A stretch of 7,955 bases of DNA, taken from contig DPWF01000294.1 of NCBI GenBank assembly GCA_003526435.1, forward strand, positions 1 to 7,955, written 5' to 3'. Shown here piece by piece: positions 1 to 7,852 of this stretch. A program made the position numbers and the translations under genes. How positions within the stretch are numbered: position 1 is the first letter of the stretch; the number at the start of each line of letters is the position of its first letter. Origin of the DNA: Chitinophagaceae bacterium. GTDB lineage: Bacteria; Bacteroidota; Bacteroidia; Chitinophagales; Chitinophagaceae. Below the pieces are notes generated by a model. That model made no database searches. It had not been told where the DNA came from and was given only the letters and a program-made list of their open reading frames with translations.

Positions 1-2136
1 AGATACGATTATCAGGATTATATTTTCAGGAACGCCAGCGGAACAGATAACAATATCTCGATCAGTGGTGGTACCGATAAAACCAAATATTATATATCGG
101 GTTCTTATTTCTATAACCAGGGTATTGTCAGAAATACCGATTTCCAGCGTTATAGTTTCCGCAGTAATATTGATCAGGTACTGAATAAATGGGCCAGTGT
201 AAACCTTGGTCTGAATTATGTAAACAGTACAGCAAATGAAAAACCAGATGGTAACTCATTCTTCTCACCCATGAACTCGGTAACCATTATCGGTAACTTT
301 CATGATATCTGGAAAAGAGATGCACTTGGCAATATTCAGGCTGTAGGTGAGCGTGGACGCGCCAATCCGGTTTCTGTGATAGAAGATATTAAACAGCGCC
401 AGACCACCAACCGTCTGATCGCCAACCTGGGTTTAAAACTTCGACCCATCACCGGTTTAACAGTTGATTATACTATGGGTATTGATAACTATGCGCAGAA
501 TGGTACCACTTATATTCCACCATTTGCTTATAATGTGAGTACCGCATTCTTTGGTGGCGGACCCACACTCGATCCTACACAAAATGGTTATGCAAGCACA
601 GGTAACAATAGTTTCTTTGCCATAAACCATGACCTGAATGCTACTTACAGCAGAAACATCACCAACAATATTAACTCTGTAACGCAGGTTGGTTTCTCAC
701 AACAATACGAAAAGAACAATTATTCTTTATTGCAGGGAAGGGGTCTTGCTCCGTTTGTACAAACTGTAAATGGTGCGAGTACTATTTTAGGTGGTGTGGA
801 TGAACGTAGTGAGATATCTATCTCAGGTGCTTATGTACAACAGAATTTTAAATACCGCAACCAGTTCTTTATTACTGGTGCAATGCGCGTAGATGGTTCA
901 TCTGTATTTGGTAAGAACCAGCGCAACCAGACTTATTACAAAGCCAGTGGTAGCTATGTAATTTCAGGTACCGATTTCTGGGGTAAATCATCTGTATCTA
1001 AATGGTGGGATCTCCTGAAAGTACGTTTAGCCTATGGTGAAAGCGGAAACCTCACAGGTATTGGCGCTTATTCAAGATTCAATACATACAGTTCATCATC
1101 TTATCTGGGAAGAACAGCATTGAACTCAAGCGGTACACTCGCCAACGAAAATGTAAAACCAGAAAGACAGCAGGAAGTTGAATTAGGTTTCGACATGTCA
1201 TTCCTGAATAACAGGGTAGGATTAACAGTAAATATTTACAATAAAAAAGTAAAAGACCTGTTGATCAACCGCTTTATTGCACCAACATCCGGGTTTAGCA
1301 GCTTGCTCGATAATTTCGGTTCACTCGAAAACAAAGGATATGAGATTGTGTTAACAGGTAATCCGGTGGCGAACAGAAATTTCAACTGGAACATCACGGG
1401 CATCTTTAACCATAACCGTAATAAGGCCAACCGTATTGGACAGGCACTCACTTTGTTAAGTACCAATGCCGGTGCACCAGTAGCCATTATTGAAGGACTG
1501 CCGGTAGGTGTTTTCTACGGAACATTCTTTGCACGTAATGCTGATGGAACAGAAGTAAAAAATGCGAGCGGTATTCCTCAAACTGAAAGAGGTGTACAGA
1601 ATACAGCAACTACATTTACTACAGGAAGAACAGGTGGTTTACCAAGTGGTGCGGTGTTGCGTAAAGTAATTGGAGATCCTAATCCTGATTATACCACCAG
1701 TTTGGTGAATGAATTCACGTATAAAAAACTGAGCCTGCGTGTACAGATCGATGCAGTACAGGGTGTAGATGTGTTTAATGCCGATTTCCGTACACGTCAG
1801 GGTGTAGGAAATGGTAAAGTAGCAGAACAGGAACAACGCGGCCAGTTACCAAGAGGATATATCAATGGTATTTATGCCATTGAAGAGTGGAGAGTGGATA
1901 ACGGAAGCTATACCAAACTGCGCGAATTATCACTCAGTTATAATTTCGGAAAAATAAAAGGATTCAGCGATCTGAGTATCAGCTTTAGTGGTCGTAACCT
2001 GATTAGTTGGGATAACTACAAAGGATATGATCCTGAAGTGAATGCGGGCGGACAAAGCACCATTCTTCGTGGTATTGATTTTGGTGCGGTGCCTATTCCA
2101 CGCACATTCAGTTTTGGTATCCAGGCTAAATTTTAA
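1..2136 (+). CDS. SusC/RagA-family TonB-dependent outer-membrane transporter, 5'-truncated
   Basis: This is the C-terminal 711 residues of a SusC-like transporter, which forms the outer-membrane barrel under a SusD lid and imports glycans, peptides or other large nutrients using TonB energy. The reading frame is open from the first base, so the methionine at 271 is internal and not the start. The family is normally about 1000 residues, so the signal peptide, any carboxypeptidase-like domain, the TonB box and most or all of the plug are missing to the left. The visible part is barrel: alternating strands rich in Tyr, Phe, Asn and Gly, the phrase ISISGGTDKTKYYISGSYFY near fragment residues 19-38, which is typical of early SusC barrel strands, and a final strand FGIQAKF ending in Phe as outer-membrane barrels do. 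A SusD gene follows after 17 bases, which confirms the family. The substrate cannot be inferred. Family assignment is near certain. Confidence 0.96.
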   Translation, partial: RYDYQDYIFRNASGTDNNISISGGTDKTKYYISGSYFYNQGIVRNTDFQRYSFRSNIDQVLNKWASVNLGLNYVNSTANEKPDGNSFFSPMNSVTIIGNFHDIWKRDALGNIQAVGERGRANPVSVIEDIKQRQTTNRLIANLGLKLRPITGLTVDYTMGIDNYAQNGTTYIPPFAYNVSTAFFGGGPTLDPTQNGYASTGNNSFFAINHDLNATYSRNITNNINSVTQVGFSQQYEKNNYSLLQGRGLAPFVQTVNGASTILGGVDERSEISISGAYVQQNFKYRNQFFITGAMRVDGSSVFGKNQRNQTYYKASGSYVISGTDFWGKSSVSKWWDLLKVRLAYGESGNLTGIGAYSRFNTYSSSSYLGRTALNSSGTLANENVKPERQQEVELGFDMSFLNNRVGLTVNIYNKKVKDLLINRFIAPTSGFSSLLDNFGSLENKGYEIVLTGNPVANRNFNWNITGIFNHNRNKANRIGQALTLLSTNAGAPVAIIEGLPVGVFYGTFFARNADGTEVKNASGIPQTERGVQNTATTFTTGRTGGLPSGAVLRKVIGDPNPDYTTSLVNEFTYKKLSLRVQIDAVQGVDVFNADFRTRQGVGNGKVAEQEQRGQLPRGYINGIYAIEEWRVDNGSYTKLRELSLSYNFGKIKGFSDLSISFSGRNLISWDNYKGYDPEVNAGGQSTILRGIDFGAVPIPRTFSFGIQAKF

Positions 2137-2153
2137 TCCTCAAAATTTTTTGT

Positions 2154-3449
2154 ATGAAAAAGAGTATTCAAATATCATTATATACAGGTCTTGCAGCACT
2201 GCTGCTAACAACGGCAGGTTGTAAAAAAGACTTTAGTAATCCGAATGCAGCTACCTCAGACCAGGTGTTCAGTTCTGCGAAAGGACTGGCTGGTGTAGTG
2301 GTGGGTTTGCAAAGAACCTATGCATCAAACGTAGCTTATGGCATGTCTGATGCAACTGGTTTAATTACCAACGAAACCATTCTCATGAACCCTGGTAACA
2401 CATCTGAATTTCAGTTCAGTACCGGAGGAACAGCCGTAGATGGTACCAATGCCTTATTAGGTAATGTGTGGACCAATGCGAACAAAATCATCTTTGATGC
2501 AAATAATGTGATCAACGCAGCAGCTAACCTCAGCGATAAAGGTTATGCCAGCGGATTAATTGGGTATGCTACTATCTACAAAGCATTATCGATGGGCTGT
2601 TTGTCGAGCTATTGGGAAAAAGTACCTGATACAGTAGGTACAGCTACTACTACCTTCTCAGACAGAGCAGTAGGTTTTAACAGAGCCGTTGCAGCTATCG
2701 ATAAAGCTCTGGCTGCCATTAGTGCCAATGCTATTTCTACGGGCTTTACGGCTGATGTGCCTGTAGGAGTAGATATTGTAAATACACTCTATGCACTTAA
2801 AGCACGTTACTCATTGTTTGCAGGTAACTATGCGGCGGCACTCGCGGCTGCAAATGCAGTTGATCTGACGAAACGTTCTACTATGAACTTTGAAGCAGCC
2901 AACCCGAATCCCGTATTCAATTTTGTAACGTCCACCAATAACGTGTACCAGCCGGTTGATTCTACATTGGGTCTGCCTGTAGCTATTGCACCAGACCTGG
3001 CAGATAAACGCATTCCGTTTTATACTGTGATCAATGCTACCATCAATCCACGTTTCAGGTTAAATGGTTTCTGGAACACAGCCACTGCTGCTATTCCATT
3101 ATACTATCCTGGCGAAATCACGCTGATCAAAGCTGAAGCCTATGCACGTCAGGCAACACCTGATCTGGTCAATGGTGCAATTGAGTTAAATAAAGTAGTC
3201 ACCAAAAAAGCAGCCAACGATCCATTGGGTATTGGAGCCGATCTGGCTCCGGTAGTGCCTGCGAATGTTACAGAACTACTTACACAGATATATCGCAATC
3301 GCTGTATTGAATTATACCTGTCTGGCATGAAACTGGAAGACATGCGTCGTTTTGGTAGACCCAATACCGAACGTAAACGTAACCTGTTTCCTTATCCATT
3401 CCGTGAGAGAGACAGTAATCCGAATACACCTGCTGATCCGGCATTTTAA
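2154..3449 (+). CDS. SusD/RagB-family nutrient-binding outer-membrane lipoprotein
   Basis: This 431-residue surface lipoprotein should cap the SusC-like barrel encoded just upstream and capture the substrate. The N-terminus is a lipoprotein signal: MKK, a hydrophobic stretch (about residues 7-19), then the lipobox TAGC with the acylated Cys at residue 23, followed by KKDF. After it comes the SusD-typical start of the mature protein (SNPNAATSDQVF), then an alpha-helical region of TPR type. The C-terminus has the family hallmarks: YRNRCIELYLSGMKLEDMRR, matching the usual 'R..EL...G.R..D.RR' helix, and LFPYPFRERDSNPNTP, matching the usual LFPIP..E...NPN ending. It is a little shorter than many SusD proteins (450-550 residues) but looks intact. 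The ATG at 2154 is chosen because it sits directly before the signal peptide. A terminator follows 25 bases after the stop, so this is the last gene of the uptake operon. Ligand unknown. Confidence 0.96.
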   Translation: MKKSIQISLYTGLAALLLTTAGCKKDFSNPNAATSDQVFSSAKGLAGVVVGLQRTYASNVAYGMSDATGLITNETILMNPGNTSEFQFSTGGTAVDGTNALLGNVWTNANKIIFDANNVINAAANLSDKGYASGLIGYATIYKALSMGCLSSYWEKVPDTVGTATTTFSDRAVGFNRAVAAIDKALAAISANAISTGFTADVPVGVDIVNTLYALKARYSLFAGNYAAALAAANAVDLTKRSTMNFEAANPNPVFNFVTSTNNVYQPVDSTLGLPVAIAPDLADKRIPFYTVINATINPRFRLNGFWNTATAAIPLYYPGEITLIKAEAYARQATPDLVNGAIELNKVVTKKAANDPLGIGADLAPVVPANVTELLTQIYRNRCIELYLSGMKLEDMRRFGRPNTERKRNLFPYPFRERDSNPNTPADPAF

Positions 3450-3474
3450 GTGCACAATCAGAAAACTATCATGG

Positions 3475-3501
3475 GCCCCGGAAAATGTTCCGGGGCTTTT
3501 T
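3475..3501 (+). terminator. Rho-independent terminator of the SusC/SusD operon
   Basis: A perfect 9-bp stem pairs GCCCCGGAA (3475-3483) with TTCCGGGGC (3488-3496) around a 4-base loop, AATG. It is followed directly by five T (3497-3501), then G and three more T. It begins 25 bases after the SusD stop and lies 81 bases before the kinase start, so it separates the uptake operon from the signalling operon. The T-run is only on the + strand side, so it acts in the + direction. Confidence 0.93.
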
Positions 3502-3536
3502 GTTTGCTGATGATCCACGAGAAGCATTGATAATCA

Positions 3537-3544
3537 TTTATTTG
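3537..3544 (+). promoter_or_regulatory. Candidate -7 promoter element for the kinase operon
   Basis: A promoter is expected between the terminator and the kinase ATG at 3583. TTTATTTG at 3537-3544 matches the Bacteroidota -7 consensus TAnnTTTG at five of six defined positions and would leave a leader of about 30 bases. No clear TTG/TTTG -33 element lies at the expected distance upstream. An alternative reading uses the TTTG at 3541-3544 as the -33 element with TAAAATTC at 3564-3571 as a poor -7 element, 19 bases apart. Both are weak guesses in an AT-rich stretch. Confidence 0.25.
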
Positions 3545-3582
3545 CCTATCTTACAAAATCATTTAAAATTCAATTCTTATTC

Positions 3583-6500
3583 ATGATCCGCTCTTTGCCC
3601 CTCCGATTGTATTCCGGTTTAGGTATTGCCGTTTTACTCGTGTTCCTGGTAGGGTTTATTACCATTGATTCTCTCGAGAAGCAGGCAAAAGAGGCCGATA
3701 TGGTTCGTCATACACATCAGGCTATTTCTTATGTAAGAGATGTTCGGTTTTCCATCATGCAAATCAGGGGTGGAAGAAGGGCCTATTGGGTAACTGCTGC
3801 ACCACAGGATATGGATGCCTACGAAAAAGGCGCCAGTTATATACCTAACCGCATGACCCAACTCCGGGAAATGGTAAGAGATAATGCCCCGCAGGTAAAA
3901 AATGTATTGTTGCTCGATTCAATGGTGACCGATCTGTTAAGGTATTGGAGAACAACAGGGGCCATCCAGCCGGATATGCCGGTTGCTATTTTCAGAAGTA
4001 TTATACTGGAGGAAGAAAAAAAGCTGGGCTTTATTACAAAACAATTAGAGAAAATAAAAATTGAAGAAGAAGACCTGTTGATAAAAAGAGAAGCAGTTGT
4101 TGTAGGGTATAATGAAAGAACCAAACTTATTTTATACATCGGTATCAGTGTTTTAATGATCGTAGTACTGTTACTGATTAATGCAGTGATTCAAACCCTG
4201 AAAAGCCGTTATAAAGCTGGACTTCGTTTGCAGTCTACTTTAGAAGAAACGGAAAAAGCGAGCAAGCTGGCGCAGGAAAAAAACTGGGTACTCGAAGGCA
4301 TGAGCTATATCAACAACCGTTTACAGGTGGTTGATAGTTCCTCTGAACTGGCGAATCGTATCATTACTGCACTCGTTCAATACCTGGAAGTACCTGCAGG
4401 TGTTATTTATTTTGTGGACCGTGAAAATGAAAAGCTGGTTACATCGGCTTCAGTGGCGGTGAGTGCAGCATCCCGTAAAACATTTGTGATCGGTGAAGGC
4501 ATTGTTGGTAATGCCGCCATGGCAAAAACCGTATCTATCATCAGAAATATTCCGCCGGATTACTGGAAAGTAGAGTCTTCACTCGGACAGGTTACCGGTA
4601 ATGGAGAAATAGCATATGTGCCCTTATGGATGAATGAGGAATTAAAGGGATTGATTGAACTCGGTTGTTTTTCTACTTTTTCTGAGCTCCAGATTTCACT
4701 GTTAAAAAGCTGTACCGATATTCTTTCAGCAGCCATTAATTCATACCAGTCGAGAGATAAAATCAATGAACTGCTGGATGAGCTGCAGGAACAGAAAGAA
4801 GCATTGCTCGAACAACAGGAAGAATTAAGACAGACCAACGATGAACTGAGCAGGCAAACAGAAGAATTACAGGCTTCAGAAGAAGAATTGAAAACGCAGG
4901 AAGAAGAACTGAAACAGATTAACCTTGAACTGAAGGAAAGAAATGATGCAATTGAAAATGCAAGACATGCACTGACCCTGAAAGCAAAGGAACTGGAAAA
5001 CACCAGCAGGTATAAATCGGAGTTTTTGGCTAATATGTCGCATGAGCTGAGAACGCCACTCAATAGTGTACTGATTCTGGCCAAACTACTGGCTGACAAT
5101 AATGCGCAAAACCTGAATGCAAAACAAATAGAGTATGCCAATATTATTTATAAATCAGGGAACGATTTATTACAACTGATTAATGATATACTTGATCTTT
5201 CCAAAATTGAATCGGGTAAAGTTGATTTGCTGATAGAAGATGTTTCAGTGGAATCTGTGGCGCAGGATATTACGCAGTTGTTCTCTGTAGTGGCAGCCGA
5301 GAAACGAATTAATTTTACAGTAGAAGCAGGTGCAGGAGTGCCTTCAACCATTCAAACAGATAAACAAAGACTGCAACAGGTAATCAAAAATCTTTTATCC
5401 AATGCCTTTAAGTTTACTCCTGCAGAAGGTAATATTGGTTTGGCTTTCCGTTTATCACCAGGTAAGGAAAAATTACTCATCAGTGTATCAGATACAGGCA
5501 TTGGTATTCCTCCTGAAAAACAGCAACTCATTTTTGAAGCATTCCAACAGGCAGATGGTTCAACCAGCAGAAAATATGGTGGAACAGGATTAGGACTGTC
5601 TATCAGTCTTGAGTTGATGAAGTTACTGGGAGGCAATATCAGCGTACAGAGTGAAGCGAATAAAGGAAGTGTATTTACGTTAGAAGTTCCATTTGTGTTT
5701 GAAGGAACTGCATCAATTGATAACAAAGAGTATGCGGATGAGTTTTTGTTAAAAGACCCTATATTATCAGCAGAACAGGTACGCGAACAGACGGTCGTTG
5801 CCGATGACAGGGCACAATTGAAAAAAGGGGAAAGATTGATGCTGATTATAGAAGATGATGTGAATTTTGCCACCATCATCCGTGATTATGCAAGACATAA
5901 AGGATATCAGGTAATTATTGCCCTTGAGGGAGATGAAGGATTGCACTACGCAAGAAAGTATAAACCCAATGCCATCATTCTGGACATTCAGTTACCGGTA
6001 ATGGATGGATGGACTATTTTAAAACATATCAGGAGTGATGAAGCGCTAAGACATACTCCCGTTCACATAATATCAGCCTTTGACGATAGCCGTTTTAAGC
6101 AAGCCGATGTGATGGCTTATCTTAAAAAGCCTATTGATACAGATACTCTCGAACGTGCTTTCGGTATGTTGGGCGATCATATACGAAAAGGATTAAAACA
6201 GGTACTGATTATATCGGCCGTTCATTTTGAAGAAGATCATCTGCACCAGCTCGCAACTGAAAAAGAATATAAACTTCATTTCGAGCAGGTAACAACCATA
6301 CAGGAGGCGGCAGCCTGTATTGACAAACAACCATACGATTGTGTGATTATTCATATCGGGGCATCCATACAATTACAGGAAGCGAAACATATTCATCAAC
6401 ACTTGTCCGACAAAAAATTACCCATCATTATACACCTTGATGAAGATATTACGGCTACAGATGAAATGGAGTTCAGGAAAATTTCAGGCATTATCATCAG

Positions 6501-6993
6501 GAGTGCCGTTACGGCCAATAACCGCCTGCTTGATGAACTGGAGCTGTTTCTTCATAAGATGGAAGGCGCAGAAACAAAAACCTCAGGTCAGCTATTGACA
6601 CCTGTAAGTGATCATTCATTGATCAATAAAAAAATATTGGTGGTAGATGATGATATGCGTAATGTGTTTGCATTGAGTGCCGTTCTTGAATCGAATAAAA
6701 TGCAGGTGTTGGCAGCAGGTGACGGACGTGAATCCCTGGAACAATTAAAAAAACATCCCGATACCGATCTTGTGCTGATGGATATTATGATGCCTGAAAT
6801 GGATGGTTATGAAGCCATGCAGCGTATCAGGAAAGATTTAAAGATGGCTCATCTTCCCATTATTGCATTAACCGCCAAAGCGATGGCGGGTGACAGGGAT
6901 AAATGTATTGCAGCCGGTGCTTCAGATTATATTACAAAACCTGTAGAAATGCAGAAGCTATTATCGCTGATGCGGGTTTGGTTAACGAAATAA
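3583..6993 (+). CDS. Membrane hybrid histidine kinase: CHASE3-like, GAF, coiled coil, HisKA, HATPase_c, three receivers
   Basis: A 1136-residue inner-membrane sensor kinase. Domains by residue: TM1 about 9-28; periplasmic CHASE3-like helical domain about 38-175, with the HT pair at 43-44 and GGRRAYWVT at 63-71 in place of the usual ETGxRGYLLT; TM2 about 182-204; GAF about 255-388; coiled coil about 392-478 with eight in-register heptads at 399-454; HisKA with H-box phospho-acceptor His487 (SHELRTPLN); HATPase_c with N-box Asn603/Asn607, G1 DTGIGIP from Asp637 and G2 GGTGLGL at 666-672. The kinase core looks fully active. Receiver 1 (about 753-865) has Asp758/Asp759, phospho-acceptor Asp801, Ser831 and Lys849. 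Receiver-like module 2 (about 872-990) is degenerate, with His924 at the acceptor position. Receiver 3 (about 1016-1135) is canonical, with Asp1022/Asp1023, Asp1067, Thr1097 and Lys1119. No clear HAMP follows TM2, and there is no output DNA-binding domain, so the target must be another protein. The cheR and cheB genes follow in the same operon. The architecture call is firm; stimulus and partners are unknown. Confidence 0.95.
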   Translation: MIRSLPLRLYSGLGIAVLLVFLVGFITIDSLEKQAKEADMVRHTHQAISYVRDVRFSIMQIRGGRRAYWVTAAPQDMDAYEKGASYIPNRMTQLREMVRDNAPQVKNVLLLDSMVTDLLRYWRTTGAIQPDMPVAIFRSIILEEEKKLGFITKQLEKIKIEEEDLLIKREAVVVGYNERTKLILYIGISVLMIVVLLLINAVIQTLKSRYKAGLRLQSTLEETEKASKLAQEKNWVLEGMSYINNRLQVVDSSSELANRIITALVQYLEVPAGVIYFVDRENEKLVTSASVAVSAASRKTFVIGEGIVGNAAMAKTVSIIRNIPPDYWKVESSLGQVTGNGEIAYVPLWMNEELKGLIELGCFSTFSELQISLLKSCTDILSAAINSYQSRDKINELLDELQEQKEALLEQQEELRQTNDELSRQTEELQASEEELKTQEEELKQINLELKERNDAIENARHALTLKAKELENTSRYKSEFLANMSHELRTPLNSVLILAKLLADNNAQNLNAKQIEYANIIYKSGNDLLQLINDILDLSKIESGKVDLLIEDVSVESVAQDITQLFSVVAAEKRINFTVEAGAGVPSTIQTDKQRLQQVIKNLLSNAFKFTPAEGNIGLAFRLSPGKEKLLISVSDTGIGIPPEKQQLIFEAFQQADGSTSRKYGGTGLGLSISLELMKLLGGNISVQSEANKGSVFTLEVPFVFEGTASIDNKEYADEFLLKDPILSAEQVREQTVVADDRAQLKKGERLMLIIEDDVNFATIIRDYARHKGYQVIIALEGDEGLHYARKYKPNAIILDIQLPVMDGWTILKHIRSDEALRHTPVHIISAFDDSRFKQADVMAYLKKPIDTDTLERAFGMLGDHIRKGLKQVLIISAVHFEEDHLHQLATEKEYKLHFEQVTTIQEAAACIDKQPYDCVIIHIGASIQLQEAKHIHQHLSDKKLPIIIHLDEDITATDEMEFRKISGIIIRSAVTANNRLLDELELFLHKMEGAETKTSGQLLTPVSDHSLINKKILVVDDDMRNVFALSAVLESNKMQVLAAGDGRESLEQLKKHPDTDLVLMDIMMPEMDGYEAMQRIRKDLKMAHLPIIALTAKAMAGDRDKCIAAGASDYITKPVEMQKLLSLMRVWLTK

Positions 6994-7014
6994 ACGGGGA
7001 ATAAACGAATAAGG

Positions 7015-7848
7015 ATGGGAATACCGGGCAGGCCGGAACTTGCGGCACATGAGTTTGAACAATTATTGCACATGCTTTATCATGTGTATGGGTATGACTT
7101 TTCAGGATACTCTAAAAGTTCTTTGCTGCGACGGATCCATAAGTTTATGGATGATAAGCAGGTAAGCAATGGTAAGCAACTGATTCAGCTATTGGCCGGA
7201 GATGTGGTAGCGTTTAACGGGTTTCTTGAAACTATTACCGTGAATGTTACAGAAATGTTCCGCGATCCTTTGTTTTATAAATCACTGCGTGAAAAAGTAT
7301 TACCTGTATTAGCTACATATCCGCAAATTAATATCTGGCATGCAGGCTGTTCAACAGGAGAAGAAGTTTTTTCATTGTGTATTTTATTGTTTGAAGCCGG
7401 ATTATTGCATCGAACCAGAATTTACGCAACAGATATTAACGCAGCCAATCTTGAAAAAGCAAGAACGGGTGTTTTGCCCATGCATCATATGAGAGAGTAC
7501 ACAGTGAATTACCGGCAAACAGGGGCCGTGAATGATTTCTCTGATTATTATACAGCCTTGTATGATCACGTACTTATTAATAAAGAGATCAGAGAAAGAG
7601 TTGTTTTTCTACAGCACAACCTGGTAACCGACCGGTCCTTTAATGAGTTTCAGTTAATTCTTTGCAGGAATGTGATGATCTATTTTAATAAGCAATTGCA
7701 GGGTAAAGTACTTCGTTTGTTTTATGAAAGTCTTTCTTCATTAGGATTTCTTGGTTTGGGTATGAAGGAGAGTTTATTGTTCTCTGAACAGAAATCAAAA
7801 TTTACAGCGGTAGATCCGACAGTTAAATTATTCAGGAAAAAAAACTGA
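7015..7848 (+). CDS. cheR: CheR-type protein-glutamate O-methyltransferase
   Basis: A 277-residue cytoplasmic enzyme expected to transfer methyl groups from S-adenosylmethionine to glutamate side chains of a receptor. The length is close to that of classical CheR (about 286). An N-terminal helical domain (about 8-75) carries the basic stretch LLRRI at 37-41. The linker phrase TVNVTEMFRDP (75-85) corresponds to the family's T.N.T.FFR motif. The SAM-binding domain has AGCSTGEE at 110-117 (family AGCSTGEE), ATDIN at 138-142 with the adenosine-binding acidic residue Asp140, and LCRNVMIYFN at 216-225 (family LCRNVMIYF). All signature motifs are intact, so activity is expected. The gene starts 21 bases after the kinase stop and ends 4 bases before cheB, so the three are very probably cotranscribed. 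AAGG touches the ATG directly and is too close to act as a ribosome site. The substrate is not visible: no methyl-accepting chemoreceptor lies in the window. Confidence 0.96.
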   Translation: MGIPGRPELAAHEFEQLLHMLYHVYGYDFSGYSKSSLLRRIHKFMDDKQVSNGKQLIQLLAGDVVAFNGFLETITVNVTEMFRDPLFYKSLREKVLPVLATYPQINIWHAGCSTGEEVFSLCILLFEAGLLHRTRIYATDINAANLEKARTGVLPMHHMREYTVNYRQTGAVNDFSDYYTALYDHVLINKEIRERVVFLQHNLVTDRSFNEFQLILCRNVMIYFNKQLQGKVLRLFYESLSSLGFLGLGMKESLLFSEQKSKFTAVDPTVKLFRKKN

Positions 7849-7852
7849 GTTC

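Noticed and set aside
271..273. ATG at 271 as the start of the SusC-like gene
   Set aside because: The frame is open from base 1 and residues before 271 are typical SusC barrel sequence, so the gene is cut by the window edge rather than starting here.
2042..2224. Short + strand frame overlapping the SusC end and the SusD start
   Set aside because: It is out of frame with two clear genes, and its product resembles no family; the SusC final strand and SusD signal peptide explain the DNA.
3312..3527. Antisense open frame across the SusD end and the terminator
   Set aside because: It runs through the SusD C-terminal motifs and the terminator hairpin, and its product looks random.
4560..5141. 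Long antisense open frame of 193 codons
   Set aside because: It is the reverse shadow of the kinase coiled coil and H-box region; the product is a low-complexity Ser/Cys string caused by Glu/Gln codons read backwards. The kinase on the + strand has unmistakable domains.
5352..5879. Antisense open frame of 175 codons
   Set aside because: It lies opposite the HATPase_c and first receiver coding sequence, which carries conserved motifs on the + strand; the antisense product has no recognisable feature.
3583..6993. Idea that the kinase is a hybrid two-component regulator (HTCS) directly controlling the SusC/SusD operon
   Set aside because: HTCS proteins have periplasmic beta-propellers and a C-terminal AraC-type DNA-binding domain; this kinase has a small helical sensor and ends in a receiver. 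A terminator also separates it from the uptake genes.
7011..7014. AAGG before cheR as a Shine-Dalgarno site
   Set aside because: It touches the ATG directly, with no spacer, and Bacteroidota rarely rely on such sites.
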